Assembly: GCF_900105055.1 (NCBI RefSeq)
Contig: NZ_FNTA01000002.1
Coordinates: forward strand, 372,001 to 436,000
DNA from: Amycolatopsis lurida
GTDB taxonomy: Bacteria > Actinomycetota > Actinomycetes > Mycobacteriales > Pseudonocardiaceae
Length of the DNA stretch: 64,000 bases
Direction: 5' to 3'
The position numbers and the translations under genes were made by a program. The notes beneath the pieces were generated by a model. The model ran no database searches. It worked only from the letters and a program-made list of their open reading frames with translations, and was not told the DNA's origin. Below, one piece after another: positions 1 to 8,805 of the stretch. Within the stretch, counting starts at the first letter, position 1. Every line of letters begins with the position of its first letter.

Positions 1-47
1 AACAGCTTGGTCAGCACAACGGTTTCTCCCCAGTGGTGGGTCGGGTG

Positions 48-695
48 TTACTGCTTCTTCGTTTTCTTCGCCGGTTCGGGTCCGGTGAGCGAGGGGATGC
101 CGGCGGCGGCCTCGCGCAGAAGGGCGGCGGCCGTCTCGAGGAACGGCTCGGCACCCTCGTTCATCAGCCAGTGGAAGAACGCCGTCTTCACCGCGGACTC
201 CACGATGGCCGCCATCAGCCGGGCGTTCAACGCGTTTTCCAGGCCCGCCCCCGCCCGTTCGAGGATCCCCTCCGCCAGTACTCGTTCGACGGTGGCGTGC
301 GCCTTCAGGAACTCACCGTGCACCGACGGGTGCAGGATCATCGAGCGCGCGACCTTCACCGAGTCGCGGTTCGGCTCTCCGTCACGGCCGTAGGTCTCCA
401 GCGTCGCGGCGCTGACGGCTTCCCACAGCGGCTCCTCCGGCGGCCTTTCCCGCAGCGCCTCCAGCACCCGTTCCTGCCGTTCGACGATGAACGAGCAGAT
501 AGCCTCCTCCTTGCTGGAGAAGTAGTTGTTGAACGTGCGCGGGGAGACCCCCACGGCGTTGGCGATGTCCTCGACGCGGACCTGCTCGACGCCTTTCTCG
601 GCGGCGAGTTTGAGCGCTGCCTCGCTCATGGCACGACGGGCCGCGCGCTTCTTGCGTTCGCGCAGCCCCAGGGGCGCGGTCGGGTCGGAGGCCAT
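48..695 (-). CDS. TetR family transcriptional regulator
   Basis: A 215-residue protein with a TetR-type DNA-binding domain over roughly residues 15-65. The recognition-helix segment VSPRTFNNYFSSKEE is the TetR signature with Asn in place of the usual Tyr. The rest is an all-helical ligand and dimerisation domain typical of the family, ending in a Lys-rich tail. The ATG at the right end is the only good start. Immediately upstream is a cluster of GCGCA/TGCGC dyads that is probably its own operator, so autoregulation is likely. No partner gene is visible: the 47 bases left of its stop hold nothing recognisable, and a co-transcribed target, often an efflux pump, may lie outside the window. The family is clear; the ligand is unknown. 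Confidence 0.9.
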   Translation of the reverse strand: MASDPTAPLGLRERKKRAARRAMSEAALKLAAEKGVEQVRVEDIANAVGVSPRTFNNYFSSKEEAICSFIVERQERVLEALRERPPEEPLWEAVSAATLETYGRDGEPNRDSVKVARSMILHPSVHGEFLKAHATVERVLAEGILERAGAGLENALNARLMAAIVESAVKTAFFHWLMNEGAEPFLETAAALLREAAAGIPSLTGPEPAKKTKKQ

Positions 696-715
696 GTGCT
701 CAGCCTAGGGAAAAG

Positions 716-758
716 TTGCGGGGCGCGCAAATTTATGCGCGGCGCGCACTTTTTGCGC
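716..758. promoter_or_regulatory. Clustered GCGCA/TGCGC dyads, probable TetR operator
   Basis: Three short inverted repeats are packed just upstream of the TetR gene: TTGCG-N5-CGCAA (716-730), GCGCA-N6-TGCGC (725-740) and GCGCA-N5-TGCGC (744-758). The spacing suits one or two TetR dimers overlapping the promoter. The region 696-966 otherwise holds no gene and may also carry the promoter of the conservon on the other strand. Confidence 0.5.
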
Positions 759-966
759 ATCCCCCGTGGCGCGAAACACTCAGATGCAGCCGAATGGCCT
801 AGCGCGCCCCGCTCACCAGCCGTAACGCGTTCGTGACCACGTCACTGCCAGCTGTTGAACGGAAACCGACTGTGGACACGGATAGTGACTTCTGCTTGCA
901 TGGCCGTCGTTGTGCTGGGGAGTGCGACACGGGTCCGGGTATGCGAAGAGAAAGAAGTGGAAGCAC

Positions 967-2193
967 ATGGTGACGCGGGCTCGAGGCTTGCTTGACCGCT
1001 CACGGGTTCTTCTGGACCGTTCCAGGGTCGCCGCGGCGCAGTTCCTCGCCGCACCGCCCCGGCACGCTCCGTCGGCTCCGCCGGTCGAACCGGCGGTGGA
1101 ACAACGGCCTGCCGTGGAGGCACCGGACGCCGGTGCGCTCGCCGGGGTCTGCTCGAATGTCGCGCTGCGCGACCTCAACCTGCTCGACCAGTTGCTCGCG
1201 CAGTTGGAGACGATGGAAGCGGGGGAGGAGAACTCCGACCGCCTCGCCGAGCTCTACCGGCTCGACCACCTGGCGACCCGGTTGCGGCGCAACGCCGAGA
1301 ACCTGCGCGTCCTCGCCGGCCGCGACGCCGACGACACGACCGCCGGGATCTCGTCCGTGCTCGACGTGATGCGGGCCGCGATGTCGTCGATCGACCACTA
1401 CTCGCGGATCACGATCGGGCGCGTCGTTTCGCTCGGTGTCGTCGGCTTCGCCGCCGAAGACGTCAGCCGGATCCTCGCGGAGCTGTTCGACAACGCGGCG
1501 AACCAGTCTTCGCCGAGTTCGCCGGTCAGCGTCAGCGCGCATCTCACCGAACAGGGAAGCGTGCTGATCCGCATCGAGGACGAGGGCATCGGCATGCCGC
1601 CCGAACGCCTCGCGGCGCTGAACGAGCGGCTGGCGGCCGGTCCGGTGCTCGACGACGATTCCGTGCGGCATATGGGACTCGCGGTCGTCGGCAGGCTCGC
1701 CGACCGGCACGAGATCACCGTCAAGCTCGACCGCCGTACCCCGCACGGCACGGTCGCGACCGTGCTGCTGCCGGTCCCGGTGGTGTCGGAACTGGCCGAG
1801 AAGCAGTGGTCCGGTTCGCAGACCGTCGTGCTGCCGCAGGCCAGGATCACCAACGGCGCGCCCGTGGGAACCCCGGTCGCCACCCCGTCCGGGCTGCCGC
1901 GCCGCCGCCCGGCTCCTTCCGCGGCACCGGAACCGGAACGGAAGCCCAGCCCGCGTCCGCGCACGGCCTTCCAGCCGCCCGCCGACGGCGGCACCACGGC
2001 CAGCGGCCTTCCGCGCCGGGTTTCCCGCAGTATCAGGACCTTGCCCGACGAACCGGCCCCGCCGACCACCCCGTCCGCCGACGCGGCGGACGGGCACGAG
2101 GCGCTGCTGGCCGACCTCGATGCCTTCACCGACGGCGAGCGTGCCGCCCTCGACGACCGGCACGAGCGTGAGACCGGAGGAAACACCCAGTGA
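967..2193 (+). CDS. Conservon sensor ATPase/histidine-kinase-like protein (CvnA-like, soluble)
   Basis: A 408-residue protein with the HATPase_c fold of nitrate/sulfonate-type sensor kinases. The DHp-like helix RLDHLATRLRRNAENL carries the candidate His at about residue 101. The N-box LFDNAANQSS is near 170 and the G-box DEGIGMP near 204. The last 130 residues are Pro/Arg-rich and look disordered. Canonical CvnA proteins have an extracellular sensor and HAMP region in front; here the N-terminus is only about 60 residues with no membrane segment, so this is a shortened, probably cytosolic version. It starts the operon and its stop overlaps the next GTG. The start is uncertain: ATG 967 and GTG 970 (better spaced from GGAAG) are both possible, and a TTG at 910 seems too far upstream. 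Confidence 0.85.
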   Translation: MVTRARGLLDRSRVLLDRSRVAAAQFLAAPPRHAPSAPPVEPAVEQRPAVEAPDAGALAGVCSNVALRDLNLLDQLLAQLETMEAGEENSDRLAELYRLDHLATRLRRNAENLRVLAGRDADDTTAGISSVLDVMRAAMSSIDHYSRITIGRVVSLGVVGFAAEDVSRILAELFDNAANQSSPSSPVSVSAHLTEQGSVLIRIEDEGIGMPPERLAALNERLAAGPVLDDDSVRHMGLAVVGRLADRHEITVKLDRRTPHGTVATVLLPVPVVSELAEKQWSGSQTVVLPQARITNGAPVGTPVATPSGLPRRRPAPSAAPEPERKPSPRPRTAFQPPADGGTTASGLPRRVSRSIRTLPDEPAPPTTPSADAADGHEALLADLDAFTDGERAALDDRHERETGGNTQ

Positions 2194-2624
2194 CCGCCCA
2201 GGACGCGACCACGGATTTCACGTGGTTGCTCGACGACTTCGTGCGCAAGGTGCACGGTGCCAGCCACGCGCTGATCATGTCCGTCGACGGTTTCCCTTTG
2301 ACCGCTTCGGAATCGGTGTCGAGCGACGACGCCGAGCAGCTCGCGGCCATCGCGAGCGGCCTGCTCAGCCTCGCGGGCAACAGCGCGGCGCTGTTCGGCA
2401 AGGGCAACTGCGAGCAGATCATCATCCGGCTCACCCGCGGGTACTTCCTGTTCATGGGGATCGGTGCCGAGGCGGGGCTCGCGGTGCTCACCGAACCGGA
2501 CTGCGACATGAAGGTCGTCGCCTACGAGATGACCCAGTTCATCACCAACGCCGGTCACGCCCTCACCCCCGAGGTGCGAGCGGGACTCCGGCAGGTCCTG
2601 ACCGCCCGACGGCCGCAGGCCTGA
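2190..2624 (+). CDS. Roadblock/LC7 domain protein (CvnB-like)
   Basis: A 144-residue single-domain roadblock/LC7 protein. This family works as an accessory or activating partner of small Ras-like GTPases in bacteria. The segment HALIMSVDGFPLTASESV and the following alternating helix-strand pattern are typical of the second conservon protein. The GTG start overlaps the stop of the preceding kinase-like gene (GTGA), showing translational coupling. It is followed by the DUF742 and GTPase genes in the standard conservon order B-C-D. Known family members bind the GTPase; the upstream signal is unknown. Confidence 0.93.
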   Translation: MTAQDATTDFTWLLDDFVRKVHGASHALIMSVDGFPLTASESVSSDDAEQLAAIASGLLSLAGNSAALFGKGNCEQIIIRLTRGYFLFMGIGAEAGLAVLTEPDCDMKVVAYEMTQFITNAGHALTPEVRAGLRQVLTARRPQA

Positions 2625-2643
2625 GAATCCGGAGAAGGAAGGG

Positions 2644-3027
2644 ATGACCGTGTCCAGCGACCAATCTCCGGACCGGCCCGTCAAGATGCGCAGCCGCAGA
2701 ATCCGGCCGTACGCGCTGACCGGCGGCCGGACCAAGAGCAGCCAGCTGCTGCTGGTGGAGACCCTGATCTCGGTCCCGCGTTACGACCCGTCACTGGCCG
2801 AGGCGCTGATGCCCGAATCGCGCTCGCTGTACGAGCGCGCCCGGGATCGCTCGTCGATCGCCGAGCTTTCGGTGGGACTGGATCTGCCACTGGGTGTGGT
2901 CCGGGTGCTCATCGGCGACCTCGCCACCCAGGGCGCCGTGTTCGTGCACCCGACGGCCCACGCCTACAACCACGATACGAACGTGCTCGAGAGGATCCTC
3001 GATGGACTCAAGCGCCTCCCGGTCTGA
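2644..3027 (+). CDS. DUF742 family protein (CvnC-like)
   Basis: A 127-residue DUF742 protein. Recognisable are the N-terminal stretch RSRRIRPYALTGGRT and the winged-helix-like C-terminal half with SIAELSVGLDLPLGVVRVL. This is always the third gene of conservons. A clear GGAGAAGGAAGGG ribosome site precedes the ATG. Its last 26 bases overlap the start of the GTPase gene, so the two are probably made in step. The exact function is not known. The winged-helix look suggests a nucleic acid or partner contact, but that is inference. Confidence 0.93.
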   Translation: MTVSSDQSPDRPVKMRSRRIRPYALTGGRTKSSQLLLVETLISVPRYDPSLAEALMPESRSLYERARDRSSIAELSVGLDLPLGVVRVLIGDLATQGAVFVHPTAHAYNHDTNVLERILDGLKRLPV

Positions 3028-3619
3028 CGCGGATCTGCTGGCGATCTCCGCCAAGATCGTGGTCGCCGGTGGATTCGGCGTTGGCAAGACGACGTTCGTC
3101 GGCTCCGTCTCCGAGGTCCCGCCGCTGAGCAACGAAGCCTGGATGACCGAGGCGGGGGCCGGCGTCGACGAGCTGGTGCCGCCCGGAACCAAATCCACCA
3201 CCACGGTCGCGATGGACTTCGGCCGGATCACCCTGCGTGAAGACCTGCTCCTGTACCTGTTCGGCACCCCCGGCCAGGCCCGGTTCTGGTTCCTCTGGGA
3301 CGACCTCTCGCGCGGCGCGCTCGGCGCCGTCGTGCTGGTCGACACCAGCCGGATCGACCAGTCGTTCGCCGCGATCAACTACTTCGAGAACGACTCCGAG
3401 CTGCCGTTCATCGTCGCGGTCAACCAGTTCGAGGGCATGCCGGTGCACGACCTCGAAGAGGTGCGCGACGCGCTGGCGCTGTCCCCGGACATCCCGCTGG
3501 TCACCTGCGACGCCCGCGACCCGAAGTCGGCGGTCGCGACGTTGCAGGAACTGGTGTCGCACACGCTGTCTCTCGCGGTGGTCTCCGGGCCGGGCCGCGA
3601 GTTCGCTTCACTCAGCTGA
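3002..3619 (+). CDS. Small Ras-like GTPase (CvnD-like)
   Basis: A 205-residue GTP-binding protein of the conservon D family. The P-loop GGFGVGKTT is at residues 23-31. The DFG and FGTPGQARFWFLWD segment fits switch II, and VNQFEG stands where classical GTPases have NKxD, as is usual in this subfamily. The ATG at 3002 lies inside the DUF742 gene and fits the family length. An upstream in-frame start at 2894 would add an unlike extension and is rejected. In known conservons this protein cycles with the roadblock and kinase partners at the membrane. Here the next gene is a flavoprotein rather than the cytochrome P450 sometimes found. Confidence 0.94.
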   Translation: MDSSASRSDADLLAISAKIVVAGGFGVGKTTFVGSVSEVPPLSNEAWMTEAGAGVDELVPPGTKSTTTVAMDFGRITLREDLLLYLFGTPGQARFWFLWDDLSRGALGAVVLVDTSRIDQSFAAINYFENDSELPFIVAVNQFEGMPVHDLEEVRDALALSPDIPLVTCDARDPKSAVATLQELVSHTLSLAVVSGPGREFASLS

Positions 3620-3643
3620 ACGGTTCTGGGAGGAACGTCGAGG

Positions 3644-4870
3644 ATGCGCAAGGTTCTGATCGTCGGTGCCGGGCAGTCGGGGTTGCAGCTGGCCTTGAGC
3701 CTGCTGGCCCACGACTACGACGTCACGGTGATGTCGGCGCGGACGCCGGACGAGATCCGGTCCGGCAAGGTGATGTCGACCCAGTGCATGTTCCACTCCG
3801 CTCTGCAACACGAGCGGGACCACAAGCTGAACCTGTGGGAGGAAGAGACCGTCAAGGTCGAAGGGCTCGGCGTTTCGATCGCGGGACCGGACTCCAGCCG
3901 CGTCCTGGACTGGTTCGGGCCGTTGGAGCACTACGCGCAGTCGGTGGATCAGCGGGTGAAAATGGCCGCCTGGCTCGAACTGGTGGAGGACCGCGGCGGC
4001 AAGGTCGTCATCCACGGCGTCACCACGTCGGATCTGGCGCCGCTGGCGAAGCTGTACGACCTGGTCGTCATCGCGGCGGGCAAGGGTGAGCTGGTCCAGC
4101 TGTTCGACCGGATCCCGGAGCGTTCGCCGTACACCGAACCCCAGCGCGCGCTTTCGCTGGCGTACGTGCACGGGCTCGAGCGACGGCCCGAGCATCCGGA
4201 CAAGGCGGCGGTGCGGTTCAACATCATCCCCGGCGTGGGTGAGCTGTTCATGATCCCCGCGTACACGCTGAGCGGGAACTGCGACATCTTGTTCTTCGAG
4301 GGCGTCCCCGGCGGCCCGCTCGACTGCTGGGACGACCGGCCGTCGCCGCAGCAGCATCTCGACCGGATCCTCTCGCTGATGAAGCAGTTCCTCCCGTGGG
4401 AGTACGAGCGGTCCCGGAACGCCGTGCTGACCGACGACAAGGCGACGCTGGCGGGCGGATACACGCCCGTGGTGCGGAACGCGGTCGGCAAGCTGGATTC
4501 GGGGACCGCGGTGCTCGGCATGGCCGACGTCGTGGTGGCCAACGACCCGATCACCGGGCAGGGTTCCAACAACGCGAGCCACTGCGCGGCGTCCTATCTG
4601 GACTCGATCCTCGAACGCGGTGACAAGCCGTTCGACGAGGAGTGGATGTCCGCGTCGTTCGAGAAGTACTGGGAGTACGCCCAGCACGTGACGACCTGGA
4701 CCAACGCGATGCTGCAGCCGCCGCCCCCGCACGTGCTCCAGATCATCGGCGCGGCGGGGGAGAAGCCCGCCGTGGCGAAGCGGTTCGCGAACGGGTTCTC
4801 CGATCCGACCGATTTCCAGCACTGGTTCCTGGACCCCGCGAAAGCCGAGAAATACCTGGCCGAGGTCTGA
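3644..4870 (+). CDS. Styrene-monooxygenase-like FAD-dependent oxygenase (StyA/SMO family)
   Basis: A 408-residue flavoprotein. The N-terminal dinucleotide-binding motif GAGQSGLQLA (residues 8-17), the segment RSGKVMSTQCMFHSALQHE and the C-terminal NDPITGQGSNNASHC match the FAD oxygenase subunit of two-component styrene/indole monooxygenases. Such enzymes epoxidise using FADH2 supplied by a separate reductase. No StyB-like reductase gene is adjacent, so reduced flavin would have to come from elsewhere. The gene sits 24 bases after the GTPase with GGAGG before the ATG and is followed by a strong hairpin, so it is the last gene of the conservon transcript. The substrate is unknown. Confidence 0.85.
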   Translation: MRKVLIVGAGQSGLQLALSLLAHDYDVTVMSARTPDEIRSGKVMSTQCMFHSALQHERDHKLNLWEEETVKVEGLGVSIAGPDSSRVLDWFGPLEHYAQSVDQRVKMAAWLELVEDRGGKVVIHGVTTSDLAPLAKLYDLVVIAAGKGELVQLFDRIPERSPYTEPQRALSLAYVHGLERRPEHPDKAAVRFNIIPGVGELFMIPAYTLSGNCDILFFEGVPGGPLDCWDDRPSPQQHLDRILSLMKQFLPWEYERSRNAVLTDDKATLAGGYTPVVRNAVGKLDSGTAVLGMADVVVANDPITGQGSNNASHCAASYLDSILERGDKPFDEEWMSASFEKYWEYAQHVTTWTNAMLQPPPPHVLQIIGAAGEKPAVAKRFANGFSDPTDFQHWFLDPAKAEKYLAEV

Positions 4871-4881
4871 TTCCGGCATCA

Positions 4882-4915
4882 CGACAGTCCCGCGATCGGG
4901 TTCGCGGGACTGTCG
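4882..4915 (+). terminator. Hairpin terminator of the conservon operon
   Basis: A perfect 13-bp stem (CGACAGTCCCGCG / CGCGGGACTGTCG) with an 8-base loop lies 12 bases after the oxygenase stop. There is no long T run, as is usual for high-GC actinobacterial terminators. Confidence 0.75.
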
Positions 4916-4988
4916 CGGTGCGCCGTTTCGGGCTACCGTGGTCACCGTGTGTGAGTACGGTCGGTGACGGCAGCGGAGGTGCGGCTCG

Positions 4989-5843
4989 ATGCGTTCGATG
5001 TGGAAGGGCTCGGTGTCCTTCGGGCTGGTGAGCATCCCGATCCAGCTGTACGCGGCCACCGAGAACAAGAACGTCTCGCTGCGCCAGGTGCACGAGGCCG
5101 ACGGCGGCCGGATCCAGTACAAGCGGTTCTGCACGATCGACGGCGAGGAAGTGCCCTACGCCGAGATCGCCAAGGGCTACGAACTGCCCGACGGCGAGAT
5201 GGTCGTGCTCACCGACGAGGACATGTCCGAGCTGCCGCTGGCGTCGTCGCGGGCCATCGACGTGCTCGAGTTCGTGCCGCTGGAGTCCATCGACCCGATC
5301 CAGTTCGACAAGACCTACTACCTCGAACCACAGAAGAACGCCGTCAAACCGTACGTGGTCCTGCGTGACGCGCTGCAGAAGGCGAGCCACGTGGCGGTCG
5401 CGAAGGTCGCCATCCGGCAGCGGGAGACGCTCGCGATCCTGCGGGTCCACAGCGACGTCCTGACGATGACGACGATGCTGTGGCCCGACGAGGTCCGCGT
5501 CCCGGATTTCGGGTTCCTGCACGAGGATCCGCCGCAGGTGCGGCCGCAGGAGCTGACGATGGCGGGGTCGCTGATCGACTCGCTCTCGGAGCCGGTGTTC
5601 GAGCAGGAGAAGTACAGCGATTCCTACCGTGAGGCCCTGGAAGCCATGATCGAGGCCAAGGCCGCGGGAAACCAGACGACGAAACCGAAGGTCGTCGGCG
5701 CGAAGGCCGACGTCGTCGACCTCATGGAGGCTTTGCAGGCCAGCGTGAGCGAGGCGAAGAAGAGCCGCAAGCCCGCAGCGGCCAAGAAGGCCACCGCGGC
5801 CAAGAAACCCGCGTCGGGCAAGCGAACCCCGAAGAGCGCCTGA
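4989..5843 (+). CDS. ku: Ku-family DNA end-binding protein
   Basis: A 284-residue bacterial Ku homologue. The start MRSMWKGSVSFGLVSIPIQLY, the DKTYYLEP segment and the homodimer core over residues 1-250 are diagnostic. The protein ends in a Lys/Ala-rich tail with KK and AAKK repeats, as in many actinobacterial Ku proteins, where it adds DNA affinity. Ku holds broken ends for non-homologous end joining together with LigD. Here the gene stands alone; a LigD-type polymerase domain protein is encoded 25 kb away, and no ligase is in the window. A hairpin separates it from the conservon, so it has its own promoter. Confidence 0.97.
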   Translation: MRSMWKGSVSFGLVSIPIQLYAATENKNVSLRQVHEADGGRIQYKRFCTIDGEEVPYAEIAKGYELPDGEMVVLTDEDMSELPLASSRAIDVLEFVPLESIDPIQFDKTYYLEPQKNAVKPYVVLRDALQKASHVAVAKVAIRQRETLAILRVHSDVLTMTTMLWPDEVRVPDFGFLHEDPPQVRPQELTMAGSLIDSLSEPVFEQEKYSDSYREALEAMIEAKAAGNQTTKPKVVGAKADVVDLMEALQASVSEAKKSRKPAAAKKATAAKKPASGKRTPKSA

Positions 5844-5993
5844 CTCTCCTTTGTGGACTGTTGTGCCCGGTGTCACCACGCCGGGTGTCACGACACGCCG
5901 CGCGTATGCCAGGATCTGTCGTCCCTCGGTGGTAGTAAGGCAATCGAGGAGAACTTTTCCGAAGCGATCTTCGATTCGATCGCGGGAGGCGGC

Positions 5994-6206
5994 ATGAACA
6001 TGGAGTGCGCGTTCTGCGCCGGCGGACTCGATCACTGCCACGGCACCCTGGTGGTCCACGTCGACGGTGGTTTCAGTGAATGCAGCGAAGACGGCTGTGT
6101 CGATCTCGACTTTCTCCGGCACACGCTGACCATCGACTGTTTCGACGTCGATGGAGGCTGCTCGTGTGCGGAGGTGTCGGCCCAGCTGCTGCTACGGGCT
6201 TCTTGA
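5994..6206 (+). CDS. Small Cys-rich acidic protein
   Basis: A 70-residue protein starting at an ATG preceded by GGGAGGCGGC. It holds nine cysteines, spaced in CAFC, SECSEDGC and GGCSC groups, with many Asp/Glu. Cysteine spacing of this kind suggests metal binding or a thiol function, but no known motif fits exactly. Open reading continues upstream to 5853, but the only good ribosome site is at 5994. It stands alone after ku. I do not recognise the family. Confidence 0.6.
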   Translation: MNMECAFCAGGLDHCHGTLVVHVDGGFSECSEDGCVDLDFLRHTLTIDCFDVDGGCSCAEVSAQLLLRAS

Positions 6207-6320
6207 CCGGCGGCCAATACACCAGTCCGGCCCGATTCGGGAGTTCGTGCCCGATTGCCACTCGAAGGTGTATGCGTTCGTGTACATCGCGGCCGGGAAT
6301 GTGTTAACTATGACGGGGTC

Positions 6321-6351
6321 CTCCGGCTCTCCCTCCCCCTCGGAGCCGGGG
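6321..6351 (-). terminator. Hairpin downstream of the DUF2795-like gene
   Basis: CCGGCTC and GAGCCGG arms, extended by one C-G and one G-T pair, enclose a pyrimidine-rich loop. It lies about 13 bases past the stop of the minus-strand small gene. Confidence 0.5.
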
Positions 6352-6363
6352 GGCCCCTTCATG

Positions 6364-6585
6364 TCACGGTGCTTCCTTCGCGGTGTCGTGGATCGGCGCC
6401 CCGTTGCAGGAGCAGACGGCCTCCCACACGCCGTCCCCGTCCGCGTAGTCGTCGGCGGGCAGCGTGCCCAAGGGGCCCAGGACGTCGTCGCCCGCCCCGG
6501 CCGCCGCGGCGGCCCGCAGGAGTTCGCCGCGTCCACACGGGTACTTCGCGTCCGTCAGGTACGGGCGAGGGTCCATTCCTGCCAT
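6364..6585 (-). CDS. DUF2795-like small protein
   Basis: A 73-residue protein. The run of a short conserved N-terminus, a small-residue helix (LLRAAAAAGA), then DDVLGPLGTLPADDYADGDGV is like DUF2795 proteins, which are small actinobacterial proteins of unknown role. The ATG at 6585 has GGAGGG seven bases before it. A longer in-frame reading to 6654 lacks this support. Two cysteines near the C-terminus (CSCNG) are unusual for the family. It is flanked by hairpins on both sides, so it is transcribed alone. Function unknown. Confidence 0.6.
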   Translation of the reverse strand: MAGMDPRPYLTDAKYPCGRGELLRAAAAAGAGDDVLGPLGTLPADDYADGDGVWEAVCSCNGAPIHDTAKEAP

Positions 6586-6638
6586 CGGCTCTCCCTCCTT
6601 CTCCTCTTCCTGGTCGGGTACCCGGCGGGTGGCGCACG

Positions 6639-6691
6639 AAAACGGCCTGGGCACCCGGCGTGAGGGGAACGCCGGGTGCCCAGGCCGTTTT
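6639..6691. terminator. Perfect 22-bp hairpin, bidirectional terminator
   Basis: A 22-bp perfect inverted repeat beginning AAAACGGCC and ending GGCCGTTTT, with a 9-base loop TGAGGGGAA. The A and T flanks make it a convincing rho-independent terminator in both directions. It lies between the DUF2795-like gene and the DUF6131 gene and would end transcripts of the latter. Confidence 0.85.
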
Positions 6692-6733
6692 CAGCGCCGG
6701 TACCGGGGGCTCGGTACCGATTCGGTCCGGTGC

Positions 6734-6889
6734 TCAGTACCAGTGGGCGCGACCGCCGATGGCCTTCCCGGTGTTCCCGAGAACGGCCAGGATGATGCCG
6801 ATGACCGCCAGCGCGATCCCGATCGAGTACAGGACGGGGATGCTGGCGATGACACCGACGACAATCAGGATGACGCCGAGAATGATCAC
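6734..6889 (-). CDS. DUF6131-type small membrane protein
   Basis: A 51-residue protein with two hydrophobic segments (about residues 2-16 and 22-39) joined by a short polar turn, ending in GKAIGGRAHWY. This layout and the aromatic C-terminus match DUF6131 proteins of actinobacteria. The GTG start has GGAGAAGG about six bases upstream; the longer in-frame ATG at 7003 is not supported. Probably an inner-membrane protein. Its role is unknown. Confidence 0.75.
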   Translation of the reverse strand: MIILGVILIVVGVIASIPVLYSIGIALAVIGIILAVLGNTGKAIGGRAHWY

Positions 6890-7025
6890 GGGAACACCTT
6901 CTCCTTCGTAGTCGCCCGGCTCACGTGCTGCCGGGGTGTGGCTACTTGAGGAATTCCCGCCCCTCACCTGAGGGAAACAGGGCCATCCGGCCGAAGTTTT
7001 CACGCATTCGGCCTAATGGATGTCT

Positions 7026-7075
7026 GGCTCGTGAGTGGTAAAGGCGGTTCTAACCGTCCTTGCCGCTCACGAGCC
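7026..7075. repeat. Palindromic element, family B (3' of sahH)
   Basis: A 50-base imperfect inverted repeat with ends GGCTCGTGAG/CTCACGAGCC and centre GGTTCTAACC. It begins 9 bases past the sahH stop. A near-identical but perfect copy lies at 20304-20353, also directly 3' of a minus-strand gene. It may act as terminator or 3' stabiliser for sahH mRNA. Confidence 0.75.
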
Positions 7076-7084
7076 GGTCGAGCC

Positions 7085-8560
<1,476 letters not shown>

Positions 8561-8687
8561 GGGTGCTCCAATCATCAAGGAAGGCAGGGCAAAGCGGTCC
8601 TTTTCGCCGGTGGCGGGAAGGACTGTGTCAGTGCGGGGGTTTCAGTGCTCGGCCTCGACGGCCGGAAAAGGGTTCAGACGCAACAAA

Positions 8688-8711
8688 GGCACCTCCACAG
8701 TGGGAGGCGCC
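8688..8711 (-). terminator. Attenuator hairpin in the sahH leader, alternative to the riboswitch pseudoknot
   Basis: On the minus strand GGCGCCTCC and GGAGGTGCC form a 9-bp stem (one G-U) around a 6-base loop, followed by TTTGTT. The 5' arm contains the same GCGCCTC that closes the riboswitch pseudoknot, so the two structures exclude each other. Confidence 0.55.
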
Positions 8712-8775
8712 CTTACGTCTGTCGCAGCGGGCCGAGCGTGGCGGAAGAATTCCGTCGCAGCGCCTCTCGACCCGC
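8700..8775 (-). promoter_or_regulatory. Candidate SAH riboswitch controlling sahH
   Basis: The minus strand, read from 8773 down, shows the layout of the SAH riboswitch. P1 is GGGTCGAG pairing with CTCGGCCC. The conserved AGGCGCTGCGAC core follows, then a P2 hairpin closing with TTCCGCCACG, a spacer, and GGCGCCTC, which pairs with GAGGCGC to form the pseudoknot. It lies about 140 bases upstream of the adenosylhomocysteinase start, where this class is known to act as an on-switch. An overlapping hairpin downstream would act as terminator when no ligand is bound. This is a by-eye assignment; a covariance-model search for the SAH riboswitch class would settle it. Confidence 0.75.
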
Positions 8776-8805
8776 AACCAGAATGGCAAAACGCCGCGAG
8801 CGCTG

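Noticed and set aside
1..47. Possible end of a neighbouring gene at the left edge
   Set aside because: Too short to assign; no stop or motif that could be tied to a family.
2894..3001. N-terminal extension of the conservon GTPase
   Set aside because: It lies inside the DUF742 gene, lacks a ribosome site, and family members start at the ATG at 3002.
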